Origin: Dipodascopsis uninucleata var. uninucleata
Lineage: Eukaryota; Ascomycota; Lipomycetes; Lipomycetales; Lipomycetaceae
Direction: 5' to 3'
NCBI GenBank assembly: GCA_030568195.1
Contig: JAJLTO010000002.1
Location: 744,001-808,000, forward strand
DNA: 64,000 nt
The notes beneath the pieces were generated by a model. The model had not been told where the DNA came from, made no database searches, and saw only the letters and a list, made by a program, of their open reading frames with translations. Both the position numbers and the translations under genes were made by a program. Shown piece by piece: positions 23,335-37,167 of the stretch (the first letter of the stretch is position 1; the number at the start of each line of letters is the position of its first letter).

Positions 23335-24339
23335 ATGGATCGTGGACTGGTAGGTCATCCTCGGTATGCAAAGCTGGTGGATAGATTGTTTACTTGCTTT
23401 CCGCTGGCAGGAGAAGGTGTCTGCAAGCCTAGTGACGAGTTTCTTAGCATGCTATCTCCAAGTCTGAAATTCAAGTGTCTCTCCGTTTCAGCAGCTAGAA
23501 CTGAGTGTGAATGGGCCTCTCTACTGTCACTTTCTTCAAACAGCGAAATAAGTGCTGCTGTAGGTACTATGCTAGTACGAGTGGCCAAGTCTATTCGGAA
23601 GCAGATGCCAAAGATTTCGATTAATGGAGTACGTCGTGTTGATCAGTATTGTCTGCATGCGTCTGTCTTAGTATTTGGAGAGTCGTGTGACCACTACGAA
23701 TATCTGGATGAAGATGAGGAGAACATGATAGAGATTGTATTTGTGTATGACTACCGTAATCGAGCAGATTCTAGCTGGAAGCTCTATGAAGTTCGTATTG
23801 GTATACAAGATGAGCTTTGCTATTGGCGTCAATGGTCGGAAACTGTTGGTGAGGCTGAGTTGTTCTGGATTCAGAACAATAAGTTCAAAGAAGAAAAACA
23901 GCGTATTAAAGCGGCTTTGTTAGAGCTCAAGGAAGAGGCTATTGCTATGAACCATCACAATCATGGCGATAACTTCAATATTATGCGTTCCAGTGGGAGT
24001 GGGTTCGATTCTGATACTAGTATAGATAGTCGTTCCAGCACTCTTAACGATGAAGATGATGAAGATGACTATTGGAATAGATATTGTGATAGTTCTGAGC
24101 GTGCAATTACTCCATCTGTCGAGCTTTGTCGCTCTCTCAAGGTCATTCATAAGTTCTCAGATGTTGATGACGATGGTTTTAGCATATTTACTGTGTCTCG
24201 TCAGATTCACGAGAAATTTCAAAGTTTGTCTACAAATTGTAATGGTAGTGTGACTATGCAGCAACATGCATTTCTCCCTCTTTTACCCTTCGAAAACGAG
24301 TCTGCTATGCACCGCTCCTCTCCTTCAATTGTATACTAA
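23335..24339 (+). CDS. Unidentified fungal protein with acidic tract and YWNRY motif
   Basis: An intact intronless 334-aa frame from ATG 23335, which I do not recognise by function. Residues 1-150 look folded (VDRLFTCFPLAGEG, KQMPKISINGVRRV). An acidic stretch follows (YLDEDEENMIEI, about 122-133), then an aromatic-rich part (LCYWRQWSETVGEAELFW). A short predicted coiled coil (KFKEEKQRIKAALLELKEEA, about 183-202) leads into a low-complexity tail. A Ser/Asp-rich linker ends in DDEDDYWNRYCDS (near 245), which resembles an acidic-YWxxY motif I recall from other fungal proteins of unknown role. There is no signal peptide or membrane helix. Codon use resembles its neighbours, so I take it as a real gene. 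Confidence 0.7.
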   Translation: MDRGLVGHPRYAKLVDRLFTCFPLAGEGVCKPSDEFLSMLSPSLKFKCLSVSAARTECEWASLLSLSSNSEISAAVGTMLVRVAKSIRKQMPKISINGVRRVDQYCLHASVLVFGESCDHYEYLDEDEENMIEIVFVYDYRNRADSSWKLYEVRIGIQDELCYWRQWSETVGEAELFWIQNNKFKEEKQRIKAALLELKEEAIAMNHHNHGDNFNIMRSSGSGFDSDTSIDSRSSTLNDEDDEDDYWNRYCDSSERAITPSVELCRSLKVIHKFSDVDDDGFSIFTVSRQIHEKFQSLSTNCNGSVTMQQHAFLPLLPFENESAMHRSSPSIVY

Positions 24340-24982
24340 GTTTAATTAGCATTTTTATATTGGGTTTTGGTCTCATTAAAGGTCTGTAATGTGTGTTGTT
24401 TACAAAGTGATTGCTGTTCGTTCCTGCTTTTCGGGCTATGTTTTGTGGTTTCGTTACATATTTTATGTATTGTACTGGTAATTTTTTTAATAGTTGAGTT
24501 ATTTTCTATTTATTCAAGTTCTCATGTTCATTTGCATAAATATTGATTTTTTTAATTCTATAGTTACATAAATTTGTAGTTTTTAAAAGCACGAGTTATT
24601 TATAAAACTGTAGAGCTCGGAATATATATTATATGAAATTAACATATGTTTTAATGCATATTAAATGTATACTGCCGATATAGCGGAAAATCTGGGCGAA
24701 CAAACTCAAAAGTATAAGACAACAGGCGCTTAGCCGATAGTTCAAGAATTATCTGCCATGTTCAAGGTATACTCTAAGGGTCTTGTATAAATATATAATA
24801 GGGTGCTTGCATATAATGTAAAAGGGTATGGTAACGTTATGCCTGACAATTAACAAAACTACCAGTATATCTAAATGATATAGTGTGAAGAGCATCAACA
24901 CGTCTTTTAAATAGATATAGGTATAATCGTCAGTTCTACAAAGTCTCTTGATTGGCTCTTGAGAGAACTAATTACAGGAAAG
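24340..24982. other. Gene-free interval, T-rich then APS1 promoter
   Basis: 643 bp; T-rich 3' flank of the upstream gene, then AT-rich sequence before APS1. No feature recognised. Confidence 0.4.
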
Positions 24983-25529
24983 ATGGCGGTTAGATATATC
25001 ATCTTACTATCACGGCAAGGAAAAGTTCGGTTAGCAAAATGGTTCCTCACACTATCGTTGAAAGAGAAGTCTAAAATTGTTAAAGATGTATCAACTCTGG
25101 TGCTGGGTCGTCGTACAAAGATGTGTAATTTCTTAGAGTATAAAGGTAAGTATACCGCTTGGCTCTGCATATTTGTATTGATATATTTAGAAGAGATCTA
25201 ATTAGAATGACTGTGTAGATTCGAAGGTTGTTTACAGAAGATACGCATCATTGTTTTTCATAGCAGGCATTGATTCAACAGATAATGAGCTCATAACACT
25301 GGAGATCATTCATCGATATGTAGAGCAAATGGATCGTTACTATGGAAATGTTTGCGAGCTTGACATTATTTTTAATTTTCAGAAGGCATATTATATACTT
25401 GACGAATTACTGATTGCAGGAGAGCTCCAAGAATCATCAAAGCGAGACGTTCTGCGACGTATTTCTCAGCAAGATGCCTTAGAAGAAGCAGAAGGCGACG
25501 AAGAGAAATTCAGCAGGTTAGGAATTTAA
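24983..25529 (+). CDS. APS1: AP-1 clathrin adaptor small (sigma) subunit
   Basis: Two exons, 24983-25145 and 25219-25529, with a 73-nt GTAAGT...GTGTAG intron; 157 aa. The start [20 protein letters not shown] is the standard sigma-adaptin N-terminus, so ATG 24983 was preferred to an upstream non-ATG. The body carries [53 protein letters not shown] and [12 protein letters not shown], the longin-like fold that packs in the adaptor core. [11 protein letters not shown] and the [11 protein letters not shown] stretch point to the AP-1 rather than AP-2 or AP-3 subunit. AP-1 works in clathrin traffic between the trans-Golgi and endosomes. Splicing turns two partial frames into one continuous family-length protein. 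Confidence 0.93.
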
Positions 25530-26607
25530 ATTTTTATTTTTATTTTATACATATTATTCGTGATTGACAGGATTTGAAATCAAATTGTCACATTGCGCTT
25601 CATTTTCGTTTGAGAGTATATGAATGTAATTATTGTGTATGCTGGAATGCGTATAATACTGAGCAATATAGATGAAGTATCAAATCGAAGAGACATGGTA
25701 TACTTTTTGGTGGCATATTGGTGATTAATACATATCACTCCCTCATCTATTCTTATCTATGGCCGTATTCGATTTTGCATAGTTGGGCTAGATATTGTGT
25801 AAGATTGTGTTTTCAGTGTTGTGTTCTTTAATGACAAAATAAAAGTTCATGAAAGCTCCTTATTTCTGTTGTTTGACTTTTATTCATTTGTTCGATGTCT
25901 TCGTTCTTCACGCATTTACGCCATTTGAATCCAAAACATTTGCTCTGGCTGATACAATACTCTCTTCGCGCTTCCTTCTGGCAAATTCTCTTGTGTTCTG
26001 TTTACGTTCTGTCGTCATACTCTCTGTTAATCTGTGCATCCTGAACTAACATTAGCGGCCTTGCTCGTATATAATAGATTGATGCCATATATTAGTAATT
26101 TACCGGGTCTCACGTCATATGATACCACGTCCCTGTCTGCGAACAAAGATTTCTATAATTGAAGTTTTTTATTTTCACTTATACGACATGATGCAAGATT
26201 CTGAATGAGTATTGTTATAGCGGCACTTTACTTGCAAATGCGAATTTTGAATTATCAGTTATGTTCTTGATTGCGGCGATCTTCCTATTTGTCAATAACA
26301 TCAACGTTTCTATTCTATAATACTTATTTTAATAATTACACGCTCTATACTGTTTCATTTTTGATCTATTACACTTTGGACATTTGAATACAAATATAAA
26401 GAATTAAAGTAATAGAGAGCTTCCAACGAGAGTCAATTCGTAAGCAGTTCAAACCCACCATTCTGAAGTTATATAATATATAATTTTTAAGAAAAGACTC
26501 CAAACAAACCGACAAAATAAGGAACAAATAGCTACGTGAAGCAGATATCAACTTGATCATGTTAGCTATACCAAACGGTTATCTGACTATAGAGAGAACA
26601 TGTAAAC
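25530..26607. other. Gene-free interval between convergent APS1 and desaturase
   Basis: About 1.1 kb of 3' flanking sequence. An ATG frame of 66 codons at 25849-26049 is not protein-like. Nothing else seen. Confidence 0.4.
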
Positions 26608-28087
26608 TCAAAGACTTTTCTTTTCGTCATCATCAAAACTACCATTTTCACTGTCCTTAATGACCGGTTTTTCAACAATATTCTGCTGCCTACTCTCTCT
26701 CTTCACCCTGCTCCAGAGAGACAAATTGTCATCAAAAATGAAATTGATAAGAACTTTCGTCCAACTTTCATGTTTCGGTAAAGGTGCATAAAATTCACTA
26801 GCTATTTGAGACAAAGTTGGAAGACGAGACCAGGGTATGAAAGGGAAGTCGTGATGTTCATTATGAAGTCCGACATTGTAAGTAAATATATTTAGTATCC
26901 CATAGTAGCTATAAGTTTCAGGAGGCAATATATTGGGTGACATATTCTTTGGAGGATCGAAGACATACTATATCATTGAGTGTTAGAGATATCGGTTCTG
27001 GGCCTTCAAATACGAACTATCGCAGTTTTACTTACATGCTCAGCGATAAAATGTCCAGCACAAGGATGCAAGCTACCGGCCAGAAAACTGCTCATAATAA
27101 AATAGAGAAGAGCATTGACGCCAATCGATTTGACCAGAACAACATCAACAGCAATCTGGATCAGAACATTTAACAGGTGTAACGAAGTAAAAGGAAGTTT
27201 CATGACGAACATAGGTCTGACTGCATAGAAGAAGATCTGAAATGTAGCAAAGAAAGCCTTTCCAGCAACATTCCGAAGAACGATTGCTTCTAGTTTAGTT
27301 GGCAAATCAGTATCGAAATTGGTGTCACCAAGATGCTTATGATGAATCAAGTGGTATGGCTGTCAAAAAAAGTATCATTAGTATCACTCATTCACAAATG
27401 GCAACGAAGCACTCACTCTAAAACTAGCACTATACGGAATTCCTATGGGTAGATTAGCGAAAATAGCGAAAAGACGATTGTGCATTGGCTTTTTAAATCC
27501 AAGATTGTGACTTAATTCATGAATACAGAGGAATACATTTTGATTCGCAGTAGCACCAATGACATATGCTACCAGCAAAAACTTCCATGAAAGAACAGGT
27601 GTATTTCTTAAAAGATATGCCATAGTAAATTGCAATAATACTACGCCAGTGACGATATATTTTGTAAACGGTTCATGTCCACATAATTTAGTGACCTATT
27701 CACAGTTAATATCTTGTTCCATTATTTTTCATCTTTAGAATCCGCAACGATATAACTTACTTCCGGATGCGCTTTTAGAATTTGAATTCGTCTTGTACGA
27801 TGAGGTTCTTCTTGATAAGTCCAAAGGAAGTCCTTATTACTCCATAAATCAGTGTCTTTTTCAGTAGCATCGACCTCCGTTATAGAAGTCATGGACGATT
27901 CAATCGACAGTGATTCGGAGTTATCTGAACTATTGGCTACATTAGAGCTTTCATCGCCACTGTCATTGTCGTATTTGTAGACTTCTTCCGTCACGCTTGG
28001 CTTGACGGGCAAATAAAAGGGCCGTTGTATATAACTTTCAAACATTTTGCTTTTAAGCAGATCTATTGTACTTCGTGCTGTGGCCAT
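26608..28087 (-). CDS. Sphingolipid delta(4)-desaturase, 4 exons
   Basis: Exons in transcript order: 28087-27761, 27695-27417, 27359-27036, 26967-26608. The three introns (65, 57, 68 nt) are all phase 0 and the product is 429 aa. The enzyme adds the 4,5-trans double bond to dihydroceramide at the ER, on the route to glucosylceramides. The three histidine boxes are intact: HELSH (168-172), HLIHHKH (205-211) and HNEHH (345-349). Family stretches include GDTNFDTDLPTKLE, YVFDPPKNMSPN and YGILNIFTYNVG. Hydrophobic helices flank the boxes. The N-terminus is unusual: about 65 residues of acidic, Ser-rich sequence (residues 33-75) precede WSNKDFLWTYQEEPHRTRR, where the family normally starts. S. cerevisiae lacks this enzyme; many other yeasts and fission yeast have it. 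Confidence 0.93.
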
Positions 28088-28826
28088 CTCTGCTTCGTAC
28101 TCTCTGTGTTCTATGACCAGTTTCTCTCAGTCGTCGACACACCACTTTAAAAATATGATTCTTTATAAGCCAATCTGTCGTATCAACGAAAAAAAAGGTT
28201 GAACGTTTCGAAATTCGCTGTTAGAGAATCAGCTTGTCGTGATTCAATATCCGAAGTAGCAAGGGAAATCCCTTTTAATGAGAGCTCTAGATAACTTCCC
28301 AAACTGATATCACTTAAATTGAGCTAAGGTTCTCTCACGGTAGACAATTCCTTATTTCGAGAATATCAAATTCGAAGGTCAAGATGTATCTCAAGAGGAT
28401 CCAAAACTATACTGGCTGGACAGTTTTTAGGGTCTGATAGCCTGACTTCCATTTATCTGTATTTTTTCGGTTCATAGTTGATGACTAGGCACGACACAGA
28501 GAGGCACAATCTGTTGAAGAGCGCCACACTATGTGGCTGTATTGATAGTCTAGAATTTCATGAAAGCTAACCAATGTTCTCATTAATGACATCTATGATA
28601 CATTCAGTTTAAATTTAGAGTAAGTTGTCTGTAAGGCATATATACAATCGTAAGAAGAATTAGGTTTATATAACGAGGCGTTAATATTGAATGCATAAAA
28701 TGTACGAAAATTGGCAAGAGACTTTTAAGCCAATGTAAATGAGAATCAGATGCATATTGTGTGATTAGCCAAATAAGAGAATCTCAAATCATCAAATCAT
28801 AACAGAATATCCGTTCTTTATTTTTA
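28088..28826. other. Gene-free interval, desaturase promoter
   Basis: 739 bp between the desaturase start and the WDR8 stop. No gene or clear element recognised. Confidence 0.4.
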
Positions 28827-30729
28827 TTAGGAGACGTATCCTAATGATCTAACGGGTCGTTGACCTAACATCGCGAAAGTATCGTCAAGAGCAACGCCCG
28901 TGTTCGATTCAGCCCATTCTTGCTGTTGAACACCATCGATTAGCCGCTGCACGCGCGTCTCATCATCTTCGGGCTCCAAATCACTATCCAGATAACCAAC
29001 GACGAATGCAGACTTATCGCATATTAGTATTCTATTCCTGAAGACTACCTTTGTACTTTCACTCGTAGACTCGGTGTCTGGATCGATCTCTGATGTACTT
29101 GACATCCAGCACGCGTCTGTGACGGCCGTAAAAAACTTGCCAGTTTTCGGAACACTAAATGTTACAGTATTCCTCCATTTTGCGTTCCAAACACGAACTG
29201 CACAGTCATTTGCATTGCTAACATCGTCCATATCATAGTTCTCAAAATTTTCTCCTTGTCGCGTCCGAGAATCGTTGCAAACAATTAAAAGAAGATGCGG
29301 ATCTTGTGGGTGAAACTCAACATATTTTATTGCTCTAACGTGCACAAGAATTGCAAGAGGTGACATATTCTCTAACGACCATATCCATAGTGTCGTAGGG
29401 ATCAGATCATATTTGGTCGCAAAGATAGTACCATTGCAATTGAATTCAGTGATGCTCACTCCAGTCTTAGGAGGCACAGCTTTTAGCGACGTTCGAATTT
29501 TAGGAGGAGAAACAGGATACTGCTTAACATGTTGATCTTAGTGTTCAGTTAGCCATACATATCGGCATTCTCAGATACCAGTAAACTCACATTTAGAATA
29601 GCCCTCTTTGGAATTTATAGGCTGCTCAACAAAAACCACGCGTTCTTTTGGATTTATCTTCTCATTATGTCGTAAGATAGCACTCTAGATATCGGATATG
29701 TCAACCTAACTTTCAGTAGATTTAACTACATTATTCATCATTATTGAACTTACTGGCGTAAACGTTAATGTATTTAAGCAGTGCACAAGACCGTCATATG
29801 TGGATACGGCCAAAAATGTTCCAGTTGGTGACCATTCGATATCACTCACGCCCAGCCCAATATCCTCCAACGAGAACACTCTATATAACTCACCAAGAGG
29901 AGTAAATATTCCTACTTGAAAGTTTGTTATATTATCATATGCAGCTATCCATCGTCCATCTGGAGACCATTTGAAACCCTTCACATCAAAGAATTCTGAT
30001 AATCCGAAGGACGAAATAAGTTTTAAGTCATTGAATGGACCGCCATATATTGATATAGTATCCTCTGACACAGGACGCGTTAATAATGTAAAATGTCTTG
30101 AGCCAGGCTGGTAAGAGTAACCTGCATAATAGGAATTAGATAGCTCGAGCATATATAAAAATGGGACACAAACCTTTCGTGGATATAAATTTAGGGCAAA
30201 ATATTTCAAAACTCTGTCGATATTCTATAGACCATATTGCAAGTACTACCTGGAAATCAGAAAACACGAGTATCTCGTCGGGCGATCTTCCCCAATCAAC
30301 ATTCTTTATGGAAATATTTGATCCCCAATTTGCTTGCTGTATAGTAACCACATATTTCAGGTCATCTATCCCGCTGTCTGCTATATTGACCATGTAGTCT
30401 ATATCCCATACACGTATTTGACCCGTGTTGTCAGCCACGAGCAACCGCTCTGCACTACCATCACTTTCCAGGGTGTCCCACTTGTCCGATGAATTGGTGT
30501 ACCATTTCACAAACTTGGGTACAAACCCTAGAGGTAAACTTAACTGCCTTTTGACTTTTAAAGATCTGGAAGAATAAATCACGACTTTATAGTGTTGATC
30601 GGTAACGGTAGCTCCTGTATGAGAGACGGTCTTCGTGATTGTAGCAATATATTTTCCGGTAGCTGAGTGCGTAGGTTGAAAGAGCTTCGATGGCTCTTTA
30701 TTAGCAACGACCGTTTCTGAAAATTCCAT
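28827..30729 (-). CDS. WD-repeat protein WDR8/WRAP73 homologue, 4 exons
   Basis: Exons in transcript order: 30729-30174, 30121-29754, 29684-29591, 29536-28827. Introns are 52, 69 and 54 nt; 575 aa. The start was placed at MEFSETVVANKEPSKLF because it aligns with the MNFSEVFKLSS start of human WRAP73; the frame continues upstream without ATG. Further matches are DVKGFKWSPDGRWIA, VSDIEWSPTGTFLAVSTYDG and GVSITEFNCNGTIFATK, the last opposite GIGMLAFSPDSYFLATR. WDR8 works with SSX2IP/Msd1 in anchoring microtubules at centrosomes or spindle pole bodies. Intron 3 ends in an AAG acceptor, the only one that keeps frame and restores the KYxxxxxxPVS segment. It is longer than the animal protein (460 aa) because of insertions in blades and the tail. 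Confidence 0.85.
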
Positions 30730-31460
30730 TTCCAATTCAGCTGCTGCTCGCTTTTTCGCTATACAGGCGGTGCTACCGCCAGATGATGAGTCTATGTTGA
30801 GGATCAATATGTGCTTGCTTGACAATGGCTTGTAGTTATGTTTACCCTCCGTTACCTAGGAAACTGCATTTAAGATTTTTTAACGACAAAAGGACGGCCA
30901 TATAACATAATCTATCCAACTTTTATGACGCTTCTACGATTAATTCTTTATCAGTAATCCATATACTTGATAATAGTCATTTGAATTGCTAGTTTCTAGA
31001 AATTATCGTTTATTCAAATAAGTATATAACACCAGATCTCTGTCATAATAGAAATAATCAATGACCAAAAACTAGAACGAAATATAGTCACTACCGAGAG
31101 ATGTAGAAGTGAGAACAAAGAGCAGGCCGCATTCACCATTAAAGTAATAATAGCTCCATTGCTCATGGCAAATACAAAGCATGATGGCTCAACTTTTATA
31201 AAACGAAAAAGCTATTGCACCGTAATAAAAACAAAAAATGAAATGAATCAAAGAAGTGAAGCAAACAAAAATCCAAACATAGAGAAGGGCAAATATTAAC
31301 ACATTTTAAAGCTTTTAAGCGGAGAGAGACATATTCGACATTAGAATAACTTATTAACAAGTCATTGGATCTGCTGCAGATATTCATATCAAATCTTACG
31401 TATGATAATCACTCTTCATAACAGAGACTAGAGATGCTTGGTATGAGGTAAAACCTTACT
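30730..31460. other. Gene-free interval, WDR8 promoter and ARO3 3' flank
   Basis: About 730 bp, AT-rich, no supported gene. The WDR8 frame runs a further 100 bases upstream without ATG, so part of this may be 5' UTR. Confidence 0.4.
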
Positions 31461-33106
<1,646 letters not shown>

Positions 33107-35026
33107 CTAGAAATTTGTTATTAGTCAACTTGTAAATTTAATCTTGCGACTATTAGTATCCTGCAGGATTGTCACTGATATTATATGTCCCTTGAATGCT
33201 ATTCTTTCACTATTTGACATGATCCATCTCGCTGCACTTTTACGGCCTCTTGAATCAATTTTCTTTCGCTCATGCCTCAGTCAAATTTAAAACCATTCCA
33301 CAGAAATATATCATATTAAACTTACCGGCATAATTTCGGCGTGTATAGTTTATAGAACGAATTTCAAAGCAATTTCAGATTTGAGTGTCTGCCACTTATT
33401 AATATATGAAACTCGGAATTCTTTGAAAAAAAAATTTGTAACGACAGTAATAAAAAAAGTTGGTGAGTAATAAATTCAGAGACCTCGGTGATTAGAAGTG
33501 CAACTCTCTTCCAATGCAATTCCCAACACGTGCTGACGATTGATTTTAATTGCTACAAAAGGACAATGAGAAACCAGCCATAATCTCTATTGCATCTACA
33601 ACAGGGCTGAAATGACACTTCCTACTCGTCTATTTAGCTGTACTACAGGGCAGGATACATCTGAACAGAGAGAATATGGAAAACAGCTTGAAAACATCAG
33701 CAGCGGCCTGTGCTCTTATGAGTATACTTTGATACCTCCGCGGACGTATAGCAAATACTCCATAGCGTGTTTATATGCCCTGCGGTACAAGAAAAAATTT
33801 AGAGTGTAAATAAGATCTTTGGCATGACGTCCTGATTTCAAAACTACGAAAGTTAGGACCGTGATTAGGCAAAAATTTCTAATATGATTCGATAATGATT
33901 GAAACGGCCGTCAGCATATTTTATATCAGAATCTCGATAATTTCTAGCCACTATAGGTGCGATATGAATTGCACAGCAACCTTGTTCCACGTAAAGCCGT
34001 CAGCTTTGAACTATTATTAATGTGTAGTCTCCTAGCGAACCACGCAGGTCACCAAGTTTTGAAAGCAATATTCGCGAATTCAATGACATGATTGAGCTGG
34101 ATCATGGCCACAAATATTATCAACTATCTCTGCATTTGTCAGCTTATTATTATATTCCGGAATTTAGTCGTAAATGTGAATATTTACTTGCCCAATGTAG
34201 AATCTTTAGAATATTTTATAGGCAAGCTTTATCCGAGACACGCCGATCGGCGTAACTGTTCCGGTGTGCGGATCGCTTAAGCAACAAGTTATACCAACGA
34301 CAGGTTCAGTCTGATCCCTCATTCTGATCAGTTTCTAGGATGTCTTTTATTGACAACAGGCCTATTAAAGGCAAAAGAAGGCATTTAGTTACCTATGAAG
34401 AGATTGCTCATGAACCTATGATTAGGTATTCGAAGCAAATTTACCTCTGCTTCTATAGCGTAAAAATAAGCTATGACATATAAGCTGCAATATATCCTAT
34501 GTTTGGATAGAAAGCAATCTATAGCTGAAATACGTACGAGAAGTTAATCAATTAATATAAGTACTACAAAAAACTGTTACGAAATTCGCTGGATGATACT
34601 TCAAAGTATGCCTGCATATGTATCCTACAACAGTTCTGTTCGCATCCATATCGACTTGCGACATGATCTCTAATCAAGCAACACTTTCTCGTTTTATTTC
34701 TATTCTCCCTCTCTTGCGCCCCAGAGGATATTCAAATATCTAGCGTATTTTTCGTCTTCTATCTGTGTGCTACGGAGAGATTTCTTAATATCTCTAATTA
34801 GACTAAATTGTGCGGCTGCGGAATGTGGCTAACTCACGGCGCAGCAGGGACTCAGATTTGTGGCTAGATATATTTGGGCATAACTGCATATGCGTTTTGG
34901 CGATATGAAATGCTAAAGTAAATTCACCCAGCTTCGAATTTTATGGTCAGAAGTCGTAAAAATATTCGGATCATATCACTAGTGATTGAACAGATTTGCA
35001 TTACGGACACTTTTTCGTATTCAGCT
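33107..35026. other. Gene-free interval of 1.9 kb
   Basis: Divergent promoter region of ARO3 and SF3A3, too long for that alone. An ATG frame of 65 codons at 33612-33809 (MTLPTRLFSCTTGQDTSEQ...) and one of 62 at 34092-34280 have no recognised relatives. No RNA gene seen. Confidence 0.4.
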
Positions 35027-36773
35027 ATGTCTATTTTAGAGAGTCAGCGATATGCTCTAGAAGGTTAGTTCAGTCTTATATTAATGATGTTTTGATATTG
35101 AAATCAGGAGAAACCATTGTCTAATTGCGATATATTGCAGATATCGATCAGTTAGAAAAAGCTATAGCAGACAGGCTACAGGAACCTCCTAAAACTGTGA
35201 GTAGCGTCGTTTGAATTTAATTATGCGTCTTTGGTGTCTGTTGATCCAAGGATTAGCTTCAAGGGTAGGGACTGAGCGATATTGATGGGCAGCTAACTGA
35301 TTTTTCTCGTAAAAGTTTCGCGAAAAGGTATCGCAAAATCATGAGATAGCTAGATTTCTAAGCCGAATAGAGGAGCAAAGTAAATTTTTCTTAACCGCGC
35401 TGAAAGATGAAGATGGGTATGTAAAGGTTTTGAAATAATCTCTGATGAACCGGTGATTTGTGCTGTTGCTAATTATCATCTATATTTAAAGAGGACGCGC
35501 AAAAGAAATGGGAATGCTACTTGGCGGAGAAAATGCTCCTATAGAAGAATTTTATTTGCAGTTGGCCGATATAAAAGAATTCCATGGGAAATATCCTAAT
35601 CAACCCGTAGAGAACCTGGAAGAATCTTACAGAAAGCGGCGGAGAGTCACTCGCGATATCGACGAATTTGATGAAGAGCATGCTTCTCAGACGGAGAACG
35701 TAGATCCTATTGATACTATGTTTACTGGCGAGGAATCCTTAGGACGATTTTTGGATTTAATTTCATTTCACGAGAGATATGTTAATCTGAGAGGTACTAA
35801 ACGAGTCTCGTATATTCAATATTTGGATTTGTTTGATAAATTTGGAGGTGTTTCAAGATCAGAAAATGACGCGGAATATGTGAAGTATGTTAGAGATTTG
35901 GCAGAGTATCTTGAAGGCTTCTTAAAGCGTACCAGGCCATTAGAAGATCCAGAGGGAATGTTGTTAAAGATAGAAAATGACTTTGACAGGGAATGGGCAA
36001 CACGCCCTCGAGACTCAGATGCAGACGCCAATGGAAACAGTGATCCACTGTATTGTGAGGTGTGCGACAGGAAATTCGAAAAGCAAACTGTCTTTGATAG
36101 TCACTTGAATGGTAAAAAGCACAAGAGAAATCTGGAACATAAGGCTAGTGCTCTTGATGTGACTCATAAGCAAAAAAATTCTGGAGAGAGAGCCCGCGAG
36201 CTCGAGCGACTGCAGTATAGGATTTCTAAATTGGGTGAGCTTTTAGAGCCTCAACGTAATGAAACGAAAATTAACGTCGAGCGCAAATCTGCTCTCACAG
36301 AAAGGGAAAGACAAATTGAACTAGAAGCTTTCGAGAAAGAAGAACTCGGTATTGGAGAGGACGAAGATGATGGTGACGATGACGATGACAGTAGAGTCTA
36401 CAATCCATTGAAGTTACCACTTGGATGGGATGGTAAACCTATCCCATTTTGGTTGTGGAAGTTACATGGACTTGGAATTGAGTATCCTTGTGAAATCTGC
36501 GGAAATTTTGTTTATATGGGTAGAAAGGCATTCGATAAGCATTTTTTAGAAGCCCGACATGTACACGGATTACGCTGTTTAGGAATCCAAAACTCCTCGC
36601 TATTTAGGGAGATTACGAGCATCCAAGATGCTCTAGCTTTATGGGAGAAGATCAAAAAGGAGAGAAGGATTCAGGAGAGTATGCGCGAGCAAACTGTAGA
36701 AATGGAAGATGATGAAGGAAATGTCATGAGTGAGCGTGTGTATAACGATCTTAAGAAACAGGGACTTCTGTAG
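35027..36773 (+). CDS. PRP9: Splicing factor SF3a subunit 3 (SF3A60/Prp9), 4 exons
   Basis: Exons 35027-35063, 35141-35196, 35316-35416 and 35492-36773. Introns are 77, 119 and 75 nt; 491 aa. A component of the U2 snRNP SF3a complex needed for branch-site recognition. The N-terminus MSILESQRYALEDIDQLEKA matches SF3A3. The first part is helical (FREKVSQNHEIARFL; FLDLISFHERYVNLRGTKR). A C2H2 matrin-type finger lies at about 252-276 (YCEVCDRKFEKQTVFDSHLN). The second, C-terminal zinc region (YPCEICGNFVYMGRKAFDKH, about 395-415) ends HVHGLRCLGI, which is diagnostic. Intron 2 uses an AAAAG acceptor after a CTAAC branch point. A splicing factor carrying three introns fits the intron-rich genome. 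Confidence 0.95.
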
Positions 36774-37167
36774 AATTCAAGAATTGCTGTTTGTAGTTTA
36801 AATTTCGTCTTTTGTGAATCGTTTAATGTACAATATCCTTTTATCCTTGCACTTATACTTTTGAAACGAGTCAATATCTGAATTACAGTGCATTCATTTT
36901 TCAGCTCTCGGATTAAAACTGCTTATCTATTAAATCTCACGATACACACATGACTAACGAATTATGTATGAAAAATACGAATCAATATAAGATTAAGGTA
37001 ATTATATATAAAAAGAATAGTAAAGAATAAAAATGTAGCACGCAACGAGAAAGTACGGAGAGGATAAGTTTTTGAAAAATATAAAAATTTACGAAACCAG
37101 CAGGAAATAATCACGTCAAAACCACCTTAATCCATTTTAATGAACAGAACATCATACTCACACCTCC
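36774..37167. other. Short gap between convergent genes
   Basis: 394 bp of AT-rich 3' flanks of SF3A3 and VMA1; no feature seen. Confidence 0.4.

Noticed and set aside
33612-33809. 65-codon ATG frame between ARO3 and PRP9
   Set aside because: No recognisable domain, no splice partner found, short; left as unproven.
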